Shown here: in pieces, positions 42,146 to 52,084 of the stretch
How the letters are laid out: every line of letters begins with the position of its first letter
How positions within the stretch are numbered: the stretch's first letter is position 1
Assembly: GCA_964554365.1 (NCBI GenBank)
Contig: CAZKOJ010000003.1
Coordinates: 1-64,000, forward strand
DNA from: Clostridium_AM sp964554365
GTDB taxonomy: Bacteria > Bacillota > Clostridia > Clostridiales > Clostridiaceae
DNA length: 64,000 nucleotides
Direction: 5' to 3'
Translations under genes and position numbers: made by a program
The notes under the pieces: generated by a model
Seen by the model: only the letters and a program-made list of their open reading frames with translations
The model's database searches: none
What the model was told of the DNA's origin: nothing

Positions 42146-43846
42146 TTAATTTTCTATGCAAATATCTGCCATAATTACTCCAATTATATTTCCATCTGAA
42201 TCCTTAAAAGGTTCAGAGATTGTAATACAGTAATTATAAGTTGTATTAGAAATATAAGGTTCAGTAGAATATTCTTCTCCTTGAACAGCTTGTTTAAAAT
42301 AAGGCCTGTATGTGAAATCATTACCTATATTGTTATTAACATTTGCAGATTTCATTATACCTTCTTTATCAATAAGTGATACTAACTCAAATTGGGTATA
42401 TGTTTTAACTTTTTCTTTGAAAAAGTCTGAAGCATTGTCAATCCCTATACCCTGCTTATTTATATCCATATTGAAATTTTTAAGTATTTGGAGTCCTTCC
42501 TTCATTAAAGTTTTTTCCTTTTCACCAATACCAATATTTTTAACAAAGGCTTTTAATTTTTTATCAATATCATCAGCTGTACTATTCATTTTTACAACAA
42601 GCCCATTCATTTCATGCATTGAAGCAAGCTGTTCTTCACAAGATGCGGAAACCTCCTCAGAAAATGCCACGGATTCCTGTGTTGTCGATGATATTTCTTT
42701 AATGAGTTCCGTTACATTAGAAGTAATTTTCATTGTACTTTCTGCCAATTCATTAATTTGAGCTACCGCACTAAAAGTAGATTGTGTTGATTCTACAATT
42801 TTAGCAAAAGAGCTTTTTGATTCATCTGCATATTTTATATCCTTTTCTATTTCACTTACCTGATTACTTGTTTCCGATGTAATGTTTTCAATTGTTGAAG
42901 TAATGTTTTTAATTAATTCTTTTATTTCACCAACTGAAACAGATGATTGTTCTGCAAGTTTCCTAACTTCATCCGCTACAACTGAAAATCCTTTTCCACT
43001 TTCTCCCGCCCTTGCTGCTTCAATTGCTGCATTAAGTGCAAGTAAATTAGTCTTTTCACTAATATCAGTTACAACTTTAGTAATATTATTAATTTTATCT
43101 GCCTGGATTTTCAGTTGATTAACACTTGTTGCAAGATGTGTAGTGGTTTTACCTGTGTTATCCATTTTGACAATTAATTTACTGAAAAGTTTACTGTTTA
43201 TTTTTACAATTTCCATCATTTCCTGTGCAACCACTTTAGTTTTTCCTGCTTGCTCCATAATTATTTTATTATTATCAGCCATTTTTTTTGCACTTTCTTC
43301 TGTCAAAATAGTTGCTTCTGATTGATGATTTGTCCCTTCTGCAATAGACTGCATTGAATTTGCTATTTCATTTGAAGCTTTCTCTGTATTTTTGGAACTA
43401 CCACTGATTGTAAATGCAAGCTCTCTATTCTTATCAGATATCTCACCAATTTGACACAACACCCTTTTAGTGTTATTTATAATTTTATTTACATCTAAAG
43501 CAATTGTTTTTAAAATGCCTTCTTCCTTTACCCTTGTTGAAAGTTGGCCATCTGCTATATCTGTAATATTTTTTTTAAATGTATCAACACCTGCAAATAT
43601 GTTATTAATGTATATTGTTATTATTATTAATATTAAAATAGTGCAGGCCATTGCAGTAACTGCAACCGCTATTACAATGCTTGGTCTAATTTTAGATAAT
43701 ATTTCATTTGTTTTTACCATAGAACTAAGCTCACTATTAACAGCACTTTTTACTAAAAAATTTGTTATATAGGATATTATTATACCTGATATTAAAAATC
43801 CAATAAAAAATGCACTTGTAAGTACTGTTATTATTTTCTTTTTCAT
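42146..43846 (-). CDS. Methyl-accepting protein with C-terminal Cache-like domain
   Basis: ATG 43846 is chosen because AGGAG would overlap the GTG at 43858. 566 aa. Two helices (~9-32 and ~55-82) bracket a very short outside loop, so there is no extracellular sensor. HAMP and the signalling coiled coil follow (tip LLALNAAIEAARAGESGKGF). The C-terminal ~130 residues, after the signalling domain, resemble a PDC/Cache half (FTYRPYFKQAVQGEEYSTEP and IGVIMADICIEN). This order, sensor last and cytoplasmic, suggests an intracellular ligand. Confidence 0.88.
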   Translation of the reverse strand: MKKKIITVLTSAFFIGFLISGIIISYITNFLVKSAVNSELSSMVKTNEILSKIRPSIVIAVAVTAMACTILILIIITIYINNIFAGVDTFKKNITDIADGQLSTRVKEEGILKTIALDVNKIINNTKRVLCQIGEISDKNRELAFTISGSSKNTEKASNEIANSMQSIAEGTNHQSEATILTEESAKKMADNNKIIMEQAGKTKVVAQEMMEIVKINSKLFSKLIVKMDNTGKTTTHLATSVNQLKIQADKINNITKVVTDISEKTNLLALNAAIEAARAGESGKGFSVVADEVRKLAEQSSVSVGEIKELIKNITSTIENITSETSNQVSEIEKDIKYADESKSSFAKIVESTQSTFSAVAQINELAESTMKITSNVTELIKEISSTTQESVAFSEEVSASCEEQLASMHEMNGLVVKMNSTADDIDKKLKAFVKNIGIGEKEKTLMKEGLQILKNFNMDINKQGIGIDNASDFFKEKVKTYTQFELVSLIDKEGIMKSANVNNNIGNDFTYRPYFKQAVQGEEYSTEPYISNTTYNYCITISEPFKDSDGNIIGVIMADICIEN

Positions 43847-43904
43847 AAGTTTTCTCACTCCTCATTTTATTAAAATTCATTTCTATAATATTCCAAACGT
43901 TTAC

Positions 43905-43933
43905 ATTATATCAAATTTGTTTGATATTGTAAC
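43905..43933 (-). promoter_or_regulatory. Promoter and operator-like dyad of the second chemoreceptor
   Basis: TTACAA and TATAAT with a 16-bp spacer on the minus strand overlap the dyad ATATCAAA-TTTG-TTTGATAT (43908-43927). A cre-like TGTAAACGTTTGGA (43892-43905) follows the -10, with two mismatches to the CcpA consensus. The rest of the ~390-bp gap up to 44246 shows no gene. Confidence 0.4.
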
Positions 43934-44246
43934 CATTTTTTTCATATTTAAGTTAAGAAGTACATATATAGTAATATAACCCATGTGTTTACTTAATTTT
44001 TGCTCTATGCATTTTCTACATTTACTACATTATTCTATTAAAAACTGTACTTATGCTCTTATTTTTTAACATTCTCAATTCCTAAATAATTTAATATGTA
44101 TTTGAATTATTTTATATACTTTCAAAAACAAAATTCCATATTTGACCTGAAAATGTATATTTTTCGAATTTTAAAAGGTTTTTTTAATGCTTTGTCGAAT
44201 TATAATATTCTGCAATTAAATATTAAATTTTAGGAGGTACAAATTT

Positions 44247-44942
44247 TTGGAAATTAACAGCGAACTAGTAAAGAAGAATTCTTTACTAAGAAAATCATCA
44301 AGGGAACAATTAAAAGGTAATTGGGGTAAAGCAATATTATTATGTTTTATATTCTCACTTATAGTTGGATTACCTGGAGGTGCTAATGGCATTGCTAATA
44401 CTAATGCTAATATTGGGTTAGCTGATCCTTCCGAGATCGTATCCGGAATGCTAGTGAAAACATCCATATCCACCATAATAACCTTAATACTATCTGCCCC
44501 GCTTACTTTTGGGCTTGCTTCATGCTTTATTAAACTTGTTAGAAAGGAACCTTTTAGGCTAGAGAATCTGTTTGATGGATTTCATCATTTTGTTTCTGCA
44601 CTTGTATTAATATTATTACAATCTATATTTATACTTTTATGGTCATTACTTCTTATAATACCTGGAATTATCGCTCAATATAGATACCGTATGGCATTTT
44701 ATATACTAAATGATAATCCTGAAATGGGTGCATTAGAAGCCTTGAGAGAAAGCAAACAAATGATGGTAGGCTATAAATGGAAGCTATTTTGTCTTGACTT
44801 TAGTTTTATAGGCTGGGCATTACTTTCCTGCCTTACTTTGGGAATAGGTCTTTTATGGTTAGTTCCTTATATTAACGCATCTATTGCGAATTTTTATCAA
44901 AATTTAAAAGATGCGTCTGAAACAAATTCTAATATAGAATAA
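44247..44942 (+). CDS. DUF975-family membrane protein
   Basis: TTG 44247 has TAGGAGG 9 nt upstream. 231 aa with about five helices. The family's QLKGNWGKAILLCFIFSLI, LWSLLLIIPGIIAQYRYRMA and ALRESKQMMVGYKWKLFCLD are all recognisable. Function unknown; often near RDD/SpoIIM-type membrane clusters, as here. Confidence 0.85.
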   Translation: MEINSELVKKNSLLRKSSREQLKGNWGKAILLCFIFSLIVGLPGGANGIANTNANIGLADPSEIVSGMLVKTSISTIITLILSAPLTFGLASCFIKLVRKEPFRLENLFDGFHHFVSALVLILLQSIFILLWSLLLIIPGIIAQYRYRMAFYILNDNPEMGALEALRESKQMMVGYKWKLFCLDFSFIGWALLSCLTLGIGLLWLVPYINASIANFYQNLKDASETNSNIE

Positions 44943-44950
44943 AATATAAA

Positions 44951-44984
44951 ACATCCATGTGCCAAAAGGTACATGGATGTTTTT
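44951..44984. terminator. Terminator after DUF975
   Basis: ACATCCATGT and ACATGGATGT form a perfect 10-bp stem followed by TTTT. It may also serve the convergent RDD gene. Confidence 0.8.
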
Positions 44985-45004
44985 ATAAGCATAAAATATG
45001 TCTA

Positions 45005-45697
45005 TTATAGACTATCTATAAAATTCTCCCACTCATTTAAAATTCCTAATTTTTTAAATTTTTTTGTGAAATGAGCTCTTAATTCTTCTCTTATCTCTGA
45101 ACAATCGTCCATATTGTTCTTACGTTCAAAATATTCTCTAAGCAATTCATTCTCTTCTTTTGATATATAATAGCTAAAATTTTCATTGTTTTTTTCTAAT
45201 CTTTCAAGTGTAATTGGACGATTTTTATTTTCCTCAATCACAACAATGGTAGATGCAGCGAAATCACCTAATCTCTTATGTTTCTTTGAGAAAAACATAA
45301 GTACCACACCTACGCCAAACATATCTATAAATAATCTAAATAGATTTCTTATGGCGGAATGTTTTAATGTTAGTGGCTGCCCATTATCTCTTATTGTTCT
45401 AAGTTTAAGAACTTTTTTCCCAAAAGTCTGTCCATTCATATTAAGTTCCATATAAATAAAATAGCCATAACTTATTAGCATACTTATAATTATTGCTATA
45501 CCAATAATCCAACCATAATATTGCTCATAAAATTCAATTGAGAAGTGTTTTATAAGCAATATGGTAATAAGAAGTATTATATAAATTAAACTTTGAGCAG
45601 CAGTATCAATAAGTGCAGCCCCTGCACGTGAGGCTGCATCTGCCAAAGTATATTCCACTTCTATGTTTTCAGGGGTTGTAATTTTAATTTTTTTCAT
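45005..45697 (-). CDS. RDD-domain membrane protein
   Basis: ATG 45697 follows GGAGTGATATT; the frame extends 23 codons upstream without a site. 230 aa. The RDD domain has three helices with AAALIDTAAQSLIYI (the R-D pair being here A-D with an upstream R), then GQTFGKKVLKLRTI and LGDFAASTIVVIEE. A charged ~70-residue C-terminal tail is cytoplasmic. Often linked to SpoIIM, MoxR and DUF58 genes, as here; it is divergent from spoIIM. Confidence 0.85.
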   Translation of the reverse strand: MKKIKITTPENIEVEYTLADAASRAGAALIDTAAQSLIYIILLITILLIKHFSIEFYEQYYGWIIGIAIIISMLISYGYFIYMELNMNGQTFGKKVLKLRTIRDNGQPLTLKHSAIRNLFRLFIDMFGVGVVLMFFSKKHKRLGDFAASTIVVIEENKNRPITLERLEKNNENFSYYISKEENELLREYFERKNNMDDCSEIREELRAHFTKKFKKLGILNEWENFIDSL

Positions 45698-45765
45698 AAT
45701 ATCACTCCAATACATGTATACACAATTTAATACTAATCTGTTAAAATGGATATGAGGTGAAAGCA

Positions 45766-46743
45766 TTGAACGAAGACAAATTTATTAGCACACATTCAAA
45801 TACGTGGAAAGAACTTGAGGAACTCTATACAATAATCAATAAAAAAGGATTTAAAGTTCTACCTTCGAAAAAAGTGCAGAGTTTTTTATATGTTTTCAGG
45901 CAAAGCAGTCATCACTTAGCCTATGCTAGAACTCATTACCCTGAAAGTAATGTAGTAGACTACTTGAATTCATTAATTAGCAAATGCCATGCTCATGTTT
46001 ATGCAGTAAAAAAAATATCACCTGGCAATTTTATAAAATATATATGCCGTGATTTTCCAAAACTTATAAAAGAATATCGCTGGTTTCTTATTGGCTCCTT
46101 TAGTTTCTTTATTATAGGTTTTATAGTAAGTCTACTAATGGTGCTATACAATGTAGATAACTCTAGTATATTCCTTCCTCCAAACTTAATAGAGGGCGTA
46201 AAAGGAGGAAAATCTGGAGGTGGAGAATGGAACTATCCTTTAATGTCTAGTTCTATTATGACAAACAATATCTCCGTTTCCTTAAGAGCCCTTGTTCTTG
46301 GCATAACACTAGGTCTTGGAACAATATATGTATTGTTTTTTAACGGAGCCCTACTTGGAAGTCTAACTGGTATTACTTATCTTTATGGTAATCCCACAAA
46401 CTACTGGTCTCTTATACTTCCACATGGAATAATTGAGCTTACTGCAATATTTATTTCAGGAGCAGCAGGATTAATCATTGCTAAAAGCATGTTACTTCCA
46501 GGAGAGTATAGCCGTAAATCTTCATTAGTAAATGGTGCAAAAAAAGCATCTTCCTTAATTATAGGTGTAATATTTATGCTTATAATTGCTGGTATTATAG
46601 AAGGCTTCTTTACTCCACTTAAAATTTCTGCAGCAGTAAAACTTTCATTTGCCGCCATAACCGCAGTAATTTTAATATTATACTTCTCCACTCCCTACTT
46701 AAAAACAAATACTAAAAAATTGAAAAGCAACTTTTTTAATTAA
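45766..46743 (+). CDS. SpoIIM-family membrane protein (stage II sporulation protein M-like)
   Basis: TTG 45766 has GAGGTGA 6 nt upstream, giving a LNEDKFI start; GTG 45757 overlaps the site. 325 aa. N-terminal ~100-residue soluble part, then five to six helices with the SpoIIM core: RALVLGITLGLGTIYVLFFN, HGIIELTAIFISGAAGL and ELTA-type polar residues. In this context it belongs to the MoxR/DUF58 cluster and not to the engulfment complex. The stop codon is the first triplet of the MITE-like element. Confidence 0.85.
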   Translation: MNEDKFISTHSNTWKELEELYTIINKKGFKVLPSKKVQSFLYVFRQSSHHLAYARTHYPESNVVDYLNSLISKCHAHVYAVKKISPGNFIKYICRDFPKLIKEYRWFLIGSFSFFIIGFIVSLLMVLYNVDNSSIFLPPNLIEGVKGGKSGGGEWNYPLMSSSIMTNNISVSLRALVLGITLGLGTIYVLFFNGALLGSLTGITYLYGNPTNYWSLILPHGIIELTAIFISGAAGLIIAKSMLLPGEYSRKSSLVNGAKKASSLIIGVIFMLIIAGIIEGFFTPLKISAAVKLSFAAITAVILILYFSTPYLKTNTKKLKSNFFN

Positions 46744-46877
46744 GAGTTAAGAGTGAATAATTAAGAATTATGGATGATTTTCCTCTGCTAACGCTGTAGA
46801 AAATATAAAACATATTAAAAGATTTTTCTTAGAAAAATCATCCTTAACTCTTCACTCTCAATTCTTAACTCTTAACT
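46741..46877. mobile_element. MITE-like palindromic element
   Basis: About 137 bp with terminal inverted repeats: TTAAGAGTTAAGAGTGAA at the left and TTCACTCTCAATTCTTAACT plus CTTAACT at the right, and an inner pair GGATGATTTT / AAAATCATCC. No coding capacity. Typical of miniature repeats scattered in clostridial genomes. It abuts the spoIIM stop and lies ahead of the convergent DUF58 gene. Confidence 0.7.
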
Positions 46878-46955
46878 AAAATTACCAGCAGTTCTGTTAA
46901 CATAAGTAAACTTTCGTTCTTAAAAGCCCTATATTTTTAACAAGATTAGAAATAA

Positions 46956-48269
46956 CTATAAATATGTTTGATTTTTAACATGAATATATTTATTTACTAC
47001 TGCATATTCAAGATTTTCTCCAGTACATTCAAGACAAAAAATACCCTTTCTATTTAGGAGACTTATTATTTTACCCCTTTCACTTAAAAGTTCTAAGGCA
47101 ACACCTTTATTAAACAAATCTTCCTGACTCTTAATATCTTGAGAGCTTATTTTTTCTATACTTTCATTTCTTATAAGCATCATAATCACCACATTGTTCC
47201 TTGAGATAATTGGAAGCACCTTAATCATGTTTTCTGCTTCCTCTACAGTATCAAAATCAGTAAACATAAACACAATACTTCTATGACGTTCCTTTTTCTT
47301 TAGATAATAAAATGCATCATCATAGTTAGAGGTTTCATTAGTATAATTAACATGATAAAGAGTTTCCAATATTTTACGCCTATGTGATATGCCTTTGCCA
47401 GGCATTATAATATTGTCTACCTTAGTATTAAATAGTAATAGAGCCGATTGATCTCCATTCTCATTCACTACATCTGAAAGCACTATTGCTGTATTTACTA
47501 CCATATCAAGCTTTCTATATCCTCTAACGGTATAACTCATTGGTCTACCTGTATCTATAAGAATATGCACATGTTGATTTTTTTCTGGTTCATATCTATT
47601 TACAATTGGCTTATTAAGTCTAGCTGTGGCTTTCCAATTAATTTTTCTATACTCATCTCCATTTACATATTCTCTCAAGCTTTCAAAGGAACTACCTTTA
47701 CCCATCATTTTTAAATTTTTTTGTCCCTGTTTTAACAATCGATTATTGCATATGCTCAATTTATATTTACGAAGATTTTTTAGATTAGGATATATCTTAT
47801 ATTCCCTATGTAAATTCACTGTGAACATCTTCATACAAAGCTTTAACTTTCCTTCACATTTTACATGTACATTTTGGAAAGTAAAAGCTCCACGCTTCTT
47901 TGGTACTAGAAAATATTTAAAAAGTTTTTTCTCATGCGGCATAACTATACCACTCATAATCTTATTTTCAGTTTGAAAATGAAAATCTGGTATCTCGTCC
48001 TTAAGTTCTATATAAATCTTGTAATTATTCTTGTTATAAACCTGAAAACATATAGCTTCCTTTTCATATATAGATAAACTTTCTTCACTGCATCGCTTTA
48101 TATCTATAGATGATTCTTCAGTAGATATAAAATAGTCTACTATTAAAAAACCTGCACATGCTAAATTGTATAATATAAATATAGTAAGTGAATTGTTAAT
48201 AAATCCACCTAAAACAAGCAGTACAATTCCAAAGGATAATAGATATATAAATCGTCTAGTAATACTCAA
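46956..48269 (-). CDS. DUF58-domain protein
   Basis: 437 aa. Two N-terminal helices (~7-45), a beta-rich region, then the DUF58 core SFESLREYVNGDEYRKINW with KATARLNKPIVNRYE, and a vWA-like fold with the MIDAS-type DTGRPMS. Partner of MoxR ATPases in the MoxR-vWA chaperone-like systems. 18 nt downstream of moxR in the same operon. Confidence 0.9.
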   Translation of the reverse strand: MSITRRFIYLLSFGIVLLVLGGFINNSLTIFILYNLACAGFLIVDYFISTEESSIDIKRCSEESLSIYEKEAICFQVYNKNNYKIYIELKDEIPDFHFQTENKIMSGIVMPHEKKLFKYFLVPKKRGAFTFQNVHVKCEGKLKLCMKMFTVNLHREYKIYPNLKNLRKYKLSICNNRLLKQGQKNLKMMGKGSSFESLREYVNGDEYRKINWKATARLNKPIVNRYEPEKNQHVHILIDTGRPMSYTVRGYRKLDMVVNTAIVLSDVVNENGDQSALLLFNTKVDNIIMPGKGISHRRKILETLYHVNYTNETSNYDDAFYYLKKKERHRSIVFMFTDFDTVEEAENMIKVLPIISRNNVVIMMLIRNESIEKISSQDIKSQEDLFNKGVALELLSERGKIISLLNRKGIFCLECTGENLEYAVVNKYIHVKNQTYL

Positions 48270-48286
48270 AGTTATCTCCTTTCTCT

Positions 48287-49252
48287 CTATCTAGGTACTT
48301 TTACCTTGGAAAGTATATCTTTTAGTACCTGTTCCCCTGTGACTCCCTCAAGCTCTAATTCTGGCTTCAAAATTATACGGTGTCTAAGCGTTGATATTGC
48401 CATCTTCTTTATATCCTCGGGGATTACATAATCTCGTCCAAAATAAGCCGCACAAGCTTTAGAACATTGAAGCAGGGAAATTGAACCTCTTGGGGAACTT
48501 CCTATTTCAATAGTAGGATTATTTCTAGTTTCTGAGTTTATATTTACTATATATTCCATAAGAGCATCATCTATTTTAACACTCTGCACTTCTTCCTTAC
48601 ATTTAATTATATCTTCAGCTGAGCAGATTGTTTCTATATTACACTTATGCAAATCGCTACTTAAAAATCCTTCATTATGACGTTTTAAAACTTCCTTCTC
48701 AGCTTCTAAGGAAGGATATCCTATAATGATTTTCATAAGGAATCTATCTACTAATGCTTCTGGTAATGGATATGTTCCTTCGTATTCAAGTGGATTTTGA
48801 GTTGCAAACACCATATAAGTAGATGGAAGTTTAATCATTTCTCCATCTATAGAAACAGTATTCTCTCCCATTGCTTCTAAAAGTCCTGCTTGAGTTTTAG
48901 GAGGCGTTCTATTAATTTCATCAGCTAGAAGAAAATTAGTAAAAATAGGTCCTTTCTTTAATTCAAATTCTCTAGTATCCATATTAAATATTTTTGTACC
49001 AGTCACATCTGCTGGCATTAAATCAGGTGTAAATTGAATTCTTTTAAAATCTAAGGAAAGTGTTTTTGACAAAGTTTTAACCATTAAAGTTTTTGCAAGA
49101 CCTGGTACTCCCTCTAGAAGAACATGTCCTCCTGAAATCAAACTTATTAATGATTGTTCTATAAGTTCATCTTGTCCTACAATAACCTTTTTTAATTCTA
49201 CGCTTATTTTTTCCATAAGATTTTTTACTGTGGTGTTTTCAGATCTTTCCAA
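48287..49252 (-). CDS. MoxR-family AAA+ ATPase
   Basis: 321 aa. Walker A LLEGVPGLAKT, Walker B FLLADEINRTPPKTQAGLLE, sensor 1 VFATQNPLEYEGTYPLPEAL, arginine finger VDRFLMKI, sensor 2 GSSPRGSISLLQ. A chaperone-like ATPase that remodels vWA/DUF58 partners. It overlaps the DUF4350 gene by 28 nt. Confidence 0.93.
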   Translation of the reverse strand: MERSENTTVKNLMEKISVELKKVIVGQDELIEQSLISLISGGHVLLEGVPGLAKTLMVKTLSKTLSLDFKRIQFTPDLMPADVTGTKIFNMDTREFELKKGPIFTNFLLADEINRTPPKTQAGLLEAMGENTVSIDGEMIKLPSTYMVFATQNPLEYEGTYPLPEALVDRFLMKIIIGYPSLEAEKEVLKRHNEGFLSSDLHKCNIETICSAEDIIKCKEEVQSVKIDDALMEYIVNINSETRNNPTIEIGSSPRGSISLLQCSKACAAYFGRDYVIPEDIKKMAISTLRHRIILKPELELEGVTGEQVLKDILSKVKVPR

Positions 49253-50223
49253 TATAAATCTCTCCTCCTCTTTAAAATGTTAGTTAGCTGCTCTATTATA
49301 TTCACTATTTGAATATATTCCTTTGCTTTTAATTTTAACTTTCCATTATTCATAAACTCATATACTTTTTTAGCCTTACTTGCCTGTGGAAGTTTTTCTC
49401 TTTCCCAATACTCTAACCAATCATCATTAGAATAATTAATTTGCTTTAAAAAGCTTTTATAATAATTTTCAGCCATTATATCTAAGCATTTTGCTTGTCT
49501 GTAAAGAGATGCTGCTGAGTATAAATACTCATTTTCACTTCTTTCCTCTTCATCATATAAAGGCATTATTTTTCCGAAGCGTTTACCCTTATAGTATAAA
49601 AATGCACATAAAACTATAATAAACTGATAAATTATATATTTAATTTCCATAGGTATAGAATCCCACAATGACTTCTTATCTGCTGATGCAAATAAATGTG
49701 CTTCATTAAAATATATTTTTTTATAGTTATGGCTGTTTATTTCCTTAAGTAATGCATAAGCTTTACTTGTGTCTTTTGTAAGAGTTTTATTTGTTACATA
49801 ATTAGCATTCAAACTAATGATACTACCTTTATTATATTTGTATATTTTAAAATTACCTTTTACTTTAGGGCTCCTATCATATTCAGTAAGCAAACTATTT
49901 TCTGTGGTAAGATATACTAATATACCGCCATCATTCACCCAATTTTTTATTTCTGAACCATTCACATCAAAGTTTCCACCTTGAGCTGCAATCTGTATAC
50001 TACCATTATCATAATTTTTTACAGAGTTTAGAGTTCTATCTACTGGTAAGTTAAGCTCCTTTAAAGATTCAAAAAACACGCTATAGCCTGTTTGTGATTT
50101 ATTTTCTACAGAATAAGAGGGCATTTGGTTATTCATTCTACTTGAAGCGTAGAATGCACCGCAAAGGAAAAGAGGAATAAGTATAACAAATAATTTTATT
50201 TCTTTATTTCTTTTTATTTTCAT
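49225..50223 (-). CDS. DUF4350-domain membrane protein
   Basis: 332 aa. One helix near the N-terminus (~9-27), an extracytoplasmic domain with GYSVFFESLKELNLPV and WVNDGGILVYLT (DUF4350 core), a second helix (~197-213), and a cytoplasmic helical tail (RQAKCLDIMAENYYKSFL). It overlaps both flanking genes, so it is translated together with moxR and DUF4129. Confidence 0.83.
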   Translation of the reverse strand: MKIKRNKEIKLFVILIPLFLCGAFYASSRMNNQMPSYSVENKSQTGYSVFFESLKELNLPVDRTLNSVKNYDNGSIQIAAQGGNFDVNGSEIKNWVNDGGILVYLTTENSLLTEYDRSPKVKGNFKIYKYNKGSIISLNANYVTNKTLTKDTSKAYALLKEINSHNYKKIYFNEAHLFASADKKSLWDSIPMEIKYIIYQFIIVLCAFLYYKGKRFGKIMPLYDEEERSENEYLYSAASLYRQAKCLDIMAENYYKSFLKQINYSNDDWLEYWEREKLPQASKAKKVYEFMNNGKLKLKAKEYIQIVNIIEQLTNILKRRRDLYWKDLKTPQ

Positions 50224-50878
50224 AAATTATCACTCCACTCCACAGCTCATTTACACTATTACTCCAATTTTCGTATGCATTTCTTTCACATAGTTTATGA
50301 CCATACCAAGAAGAATTAAAAATACTTATTAAACATTGAAAAGTTGAAATCATAGAAAAATTATTTTTCTTTAAGTAATTGTTAATCTCTTCATTAGTCT
50401 TAGTTTCATCAAGGTAAAGAATATTTTTTTCATGCATTAAAAGTAAAAGTGCGATGAAATCATATCTAATAGCTTCTCTAAAATCTCCTTCTTTTTCAAA
50501 ACTGCCTGCTTTTCGTCTTAAACTATTAGGAGTAGTTTTATCATCAATTCTTTCTCCCAAAATTTCTTTCAACCTTGTATCTTTTTTTAATATCTTACCT
50601 ACTTTTATAATTGCAATTACTATTATTGCAAAAATAACTAACAACCCAATAATCATAAACACTACAGCGAGCTTATTTGATATTGAATGTGCCGATTCCA
50701 CATTTGAAAACACATTATGAAACATTTTTGAAATTCTCTCTGCTAGTGTTTTTTTAATCATTTCTATAAAATTTTCCAGGTTGCTTTTCAAATGACTATA
50801 TTCAGGATGCTGGAGTATATTGTATATAGCTTTGTCAAATTCAGATTTAGATGGATTTATTATACTAAGCAGCATCAC
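50204..50878 (-). CDS. DUF4129-like membrane protein
   Basis: GTG 50878 follows AAGGGAG and lies 1 nt after the stop of the upstream gene. About 224 aa: a helical N-terminal part, one helix (~70-92), and a C-terminal helical domain including SLRRKAGSFEKEGDFREAIR and YDFIALLLLMHEKNILYLDE, the DUF4129 pattern. Third component of the MoxR/DUF58 membrane complex. Confidence 0.82.
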   Translation of the reverse strand: MMLLSIINPSKSEFDKAIYNILQHPEYSHLKSNLENFIEMIKKTLAERISKMFHNVFSNVESAHSISNKLAVVFMIIGLLVIFAIIVIAIIKVGKILKKDTRLKEILGERIDDKTTPNSLRRKAGSFEKEGDFREAIRYDFIALLLLMHEKNILYLDETKTNEEINNYLKKNNFSMISTFQCLISIFNSSWYGHKLCERNAYENWSNSVNELWSGVIIYENKKK

Positions 50879-50879
50879 T

Positions 50880-51851
50880 TTATTGCTCCCTTTCATCATT
50901 TCTTTGTATTTTCTTTAGATTTAGAACTATGTCATACCCTTCCTTTTTATATCTTTGATTAAAATACATATTACACATCATTATAGTGCTTATAGGCGAA
51001 ATAACCAACCATATCAGTATGTTTACAGGCCACTGAGCATATGTATAGCTCATAGTCATAAAATCAGTATAGTTCATTGGCATATTTAAAAACTTAATAA
51101 TTAAATATACTATACTTAAAATCATACCTATAAAACTATTCAAAGAAATTTTCACTGCAAAAACTGTTACACTAAACAATATAACAGATCCAAATATTTT
51201 CCAAAAATCATTTTTAACCAATTCATAACTGCGTTTCAAAGCTGAAAAGGCATGTTTTTTTTCTATAGCAGCCGCATTCAGTGAAAAACAAATAAAAGTT
51301 ATATATGACAAAACTGTCATAATTACTGCTATCATCATGGCTATTAAAATAATTATTGCTGTTACATTTTTTATTTTGCTAATACCATATGTAATTGTTA
51401 CATAACTAATAGAATATTTTAGTCCTTTAAAAATAAAATATGATACTGCACCAAAAATACATATAACCGGGATAAATAAAATTAAAGCTATAAGTACAAT
51501 GCTGAAAACTTTTAAAACACTTTTAAAAGAAATTGATATAGCATCATCTGCATAAGTCTTTTCACCTAAAAAATCTTGACTTGCAATCTTAATCAAGCCT
51601 ATATTATAGGTTAAAACAAAAGCAAAAACAAAACAGCCCAATAAGCCAGAAAATATACTAGGCAGTACAACACTTCCTGATAAAATCTTATGTGTCACCG
51701 CTCCTAAAATAGCTACAATAATAATTAAGATAATAGCTGCAATACCACAAATCACACCATATCCTAAAGTAAATAAAAGTATAGTTTTTATATATTTTCT
51801 CAGAATATCAATAGATTTATCCATTATTTCTGAAAGACCCATTAAACCCAT
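50880..51851 (-). CDS. Polytopic membrane protein of the MoxR/DUF58 cluster
   Basis: ATG 51851 has AAGGAGG upstream; the frame runs 31 codons further without a site. 323 aa with six to seven helices and a GLSEIMDKSIDILRKY start. It resembles the membrane domain of glycerophosphodiester phosphodiesterase-associated proteins (DUF7847-like), but no catalytic domain is present. First gene of the operon. Confidence 0.75.
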   Translation of the reverse strand: MGLMGLSEIMDKSIDILRKYIKTILLFTLGYGVICGIAAIILIIIVAILGAVTHKILSGSVVLPSIFSGLLGCFVFAFVLTYNIGLIKIASQDFLGEKTYADDAISISFKSVLKVFSIVLIALILFIPVICIFGAVSYFIFKGLKYSISYVTITYGISKIKNVTAIIILIAMMIAVIMTVLSYITFICFSLNAAAIEKKHAFSALKRSYELVKNDFWKIFGSVILFSVTVFAVKISLNSFIGMILSIVYLIIKFLNMPMNYTDFMTMSYTYAQWPVNILIWLVISPISTIMMCNMYFNQRYKKEGYDIVLNLKKIQRNDEREQ

Positions 51852-52027
51852 ACTCGACCTCCTTAAACCAATAAATTTGTATTTTACATATGTACAGGTT
51901 AATATGTAAACTCTATATATGTCAAGAAATTTTTCCCTTTTCATCTATAAATCTACTAAATTGAGATATCACCTAATAAATTAGCTATTTCATCTAACAT
52001 TTTTTGTAATTACTCTAAATTAATGCA

Positions 52028-52062
52028 CAAAAACCCCCAAGATAAACAAATGGAGGTTTTTG
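52028..52062 (-). terminator. Terminator of the copper operon
   Basis: Minus strand: CAAAAACCTCC and GGGGGTTTTTG pair around an A/T loop, just past copZ. Confidence 0.65.
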
Positions 52063-52084
52063 CATATTTTCTATGAATTTTTCT

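Noticed and set aside
45757..45765. GTG start for the SpoIIM-like protein
   Set aside because: The GTG is part of the GAGGTGA ribosome-binding site; the TTG at 45766 has correct spacing.
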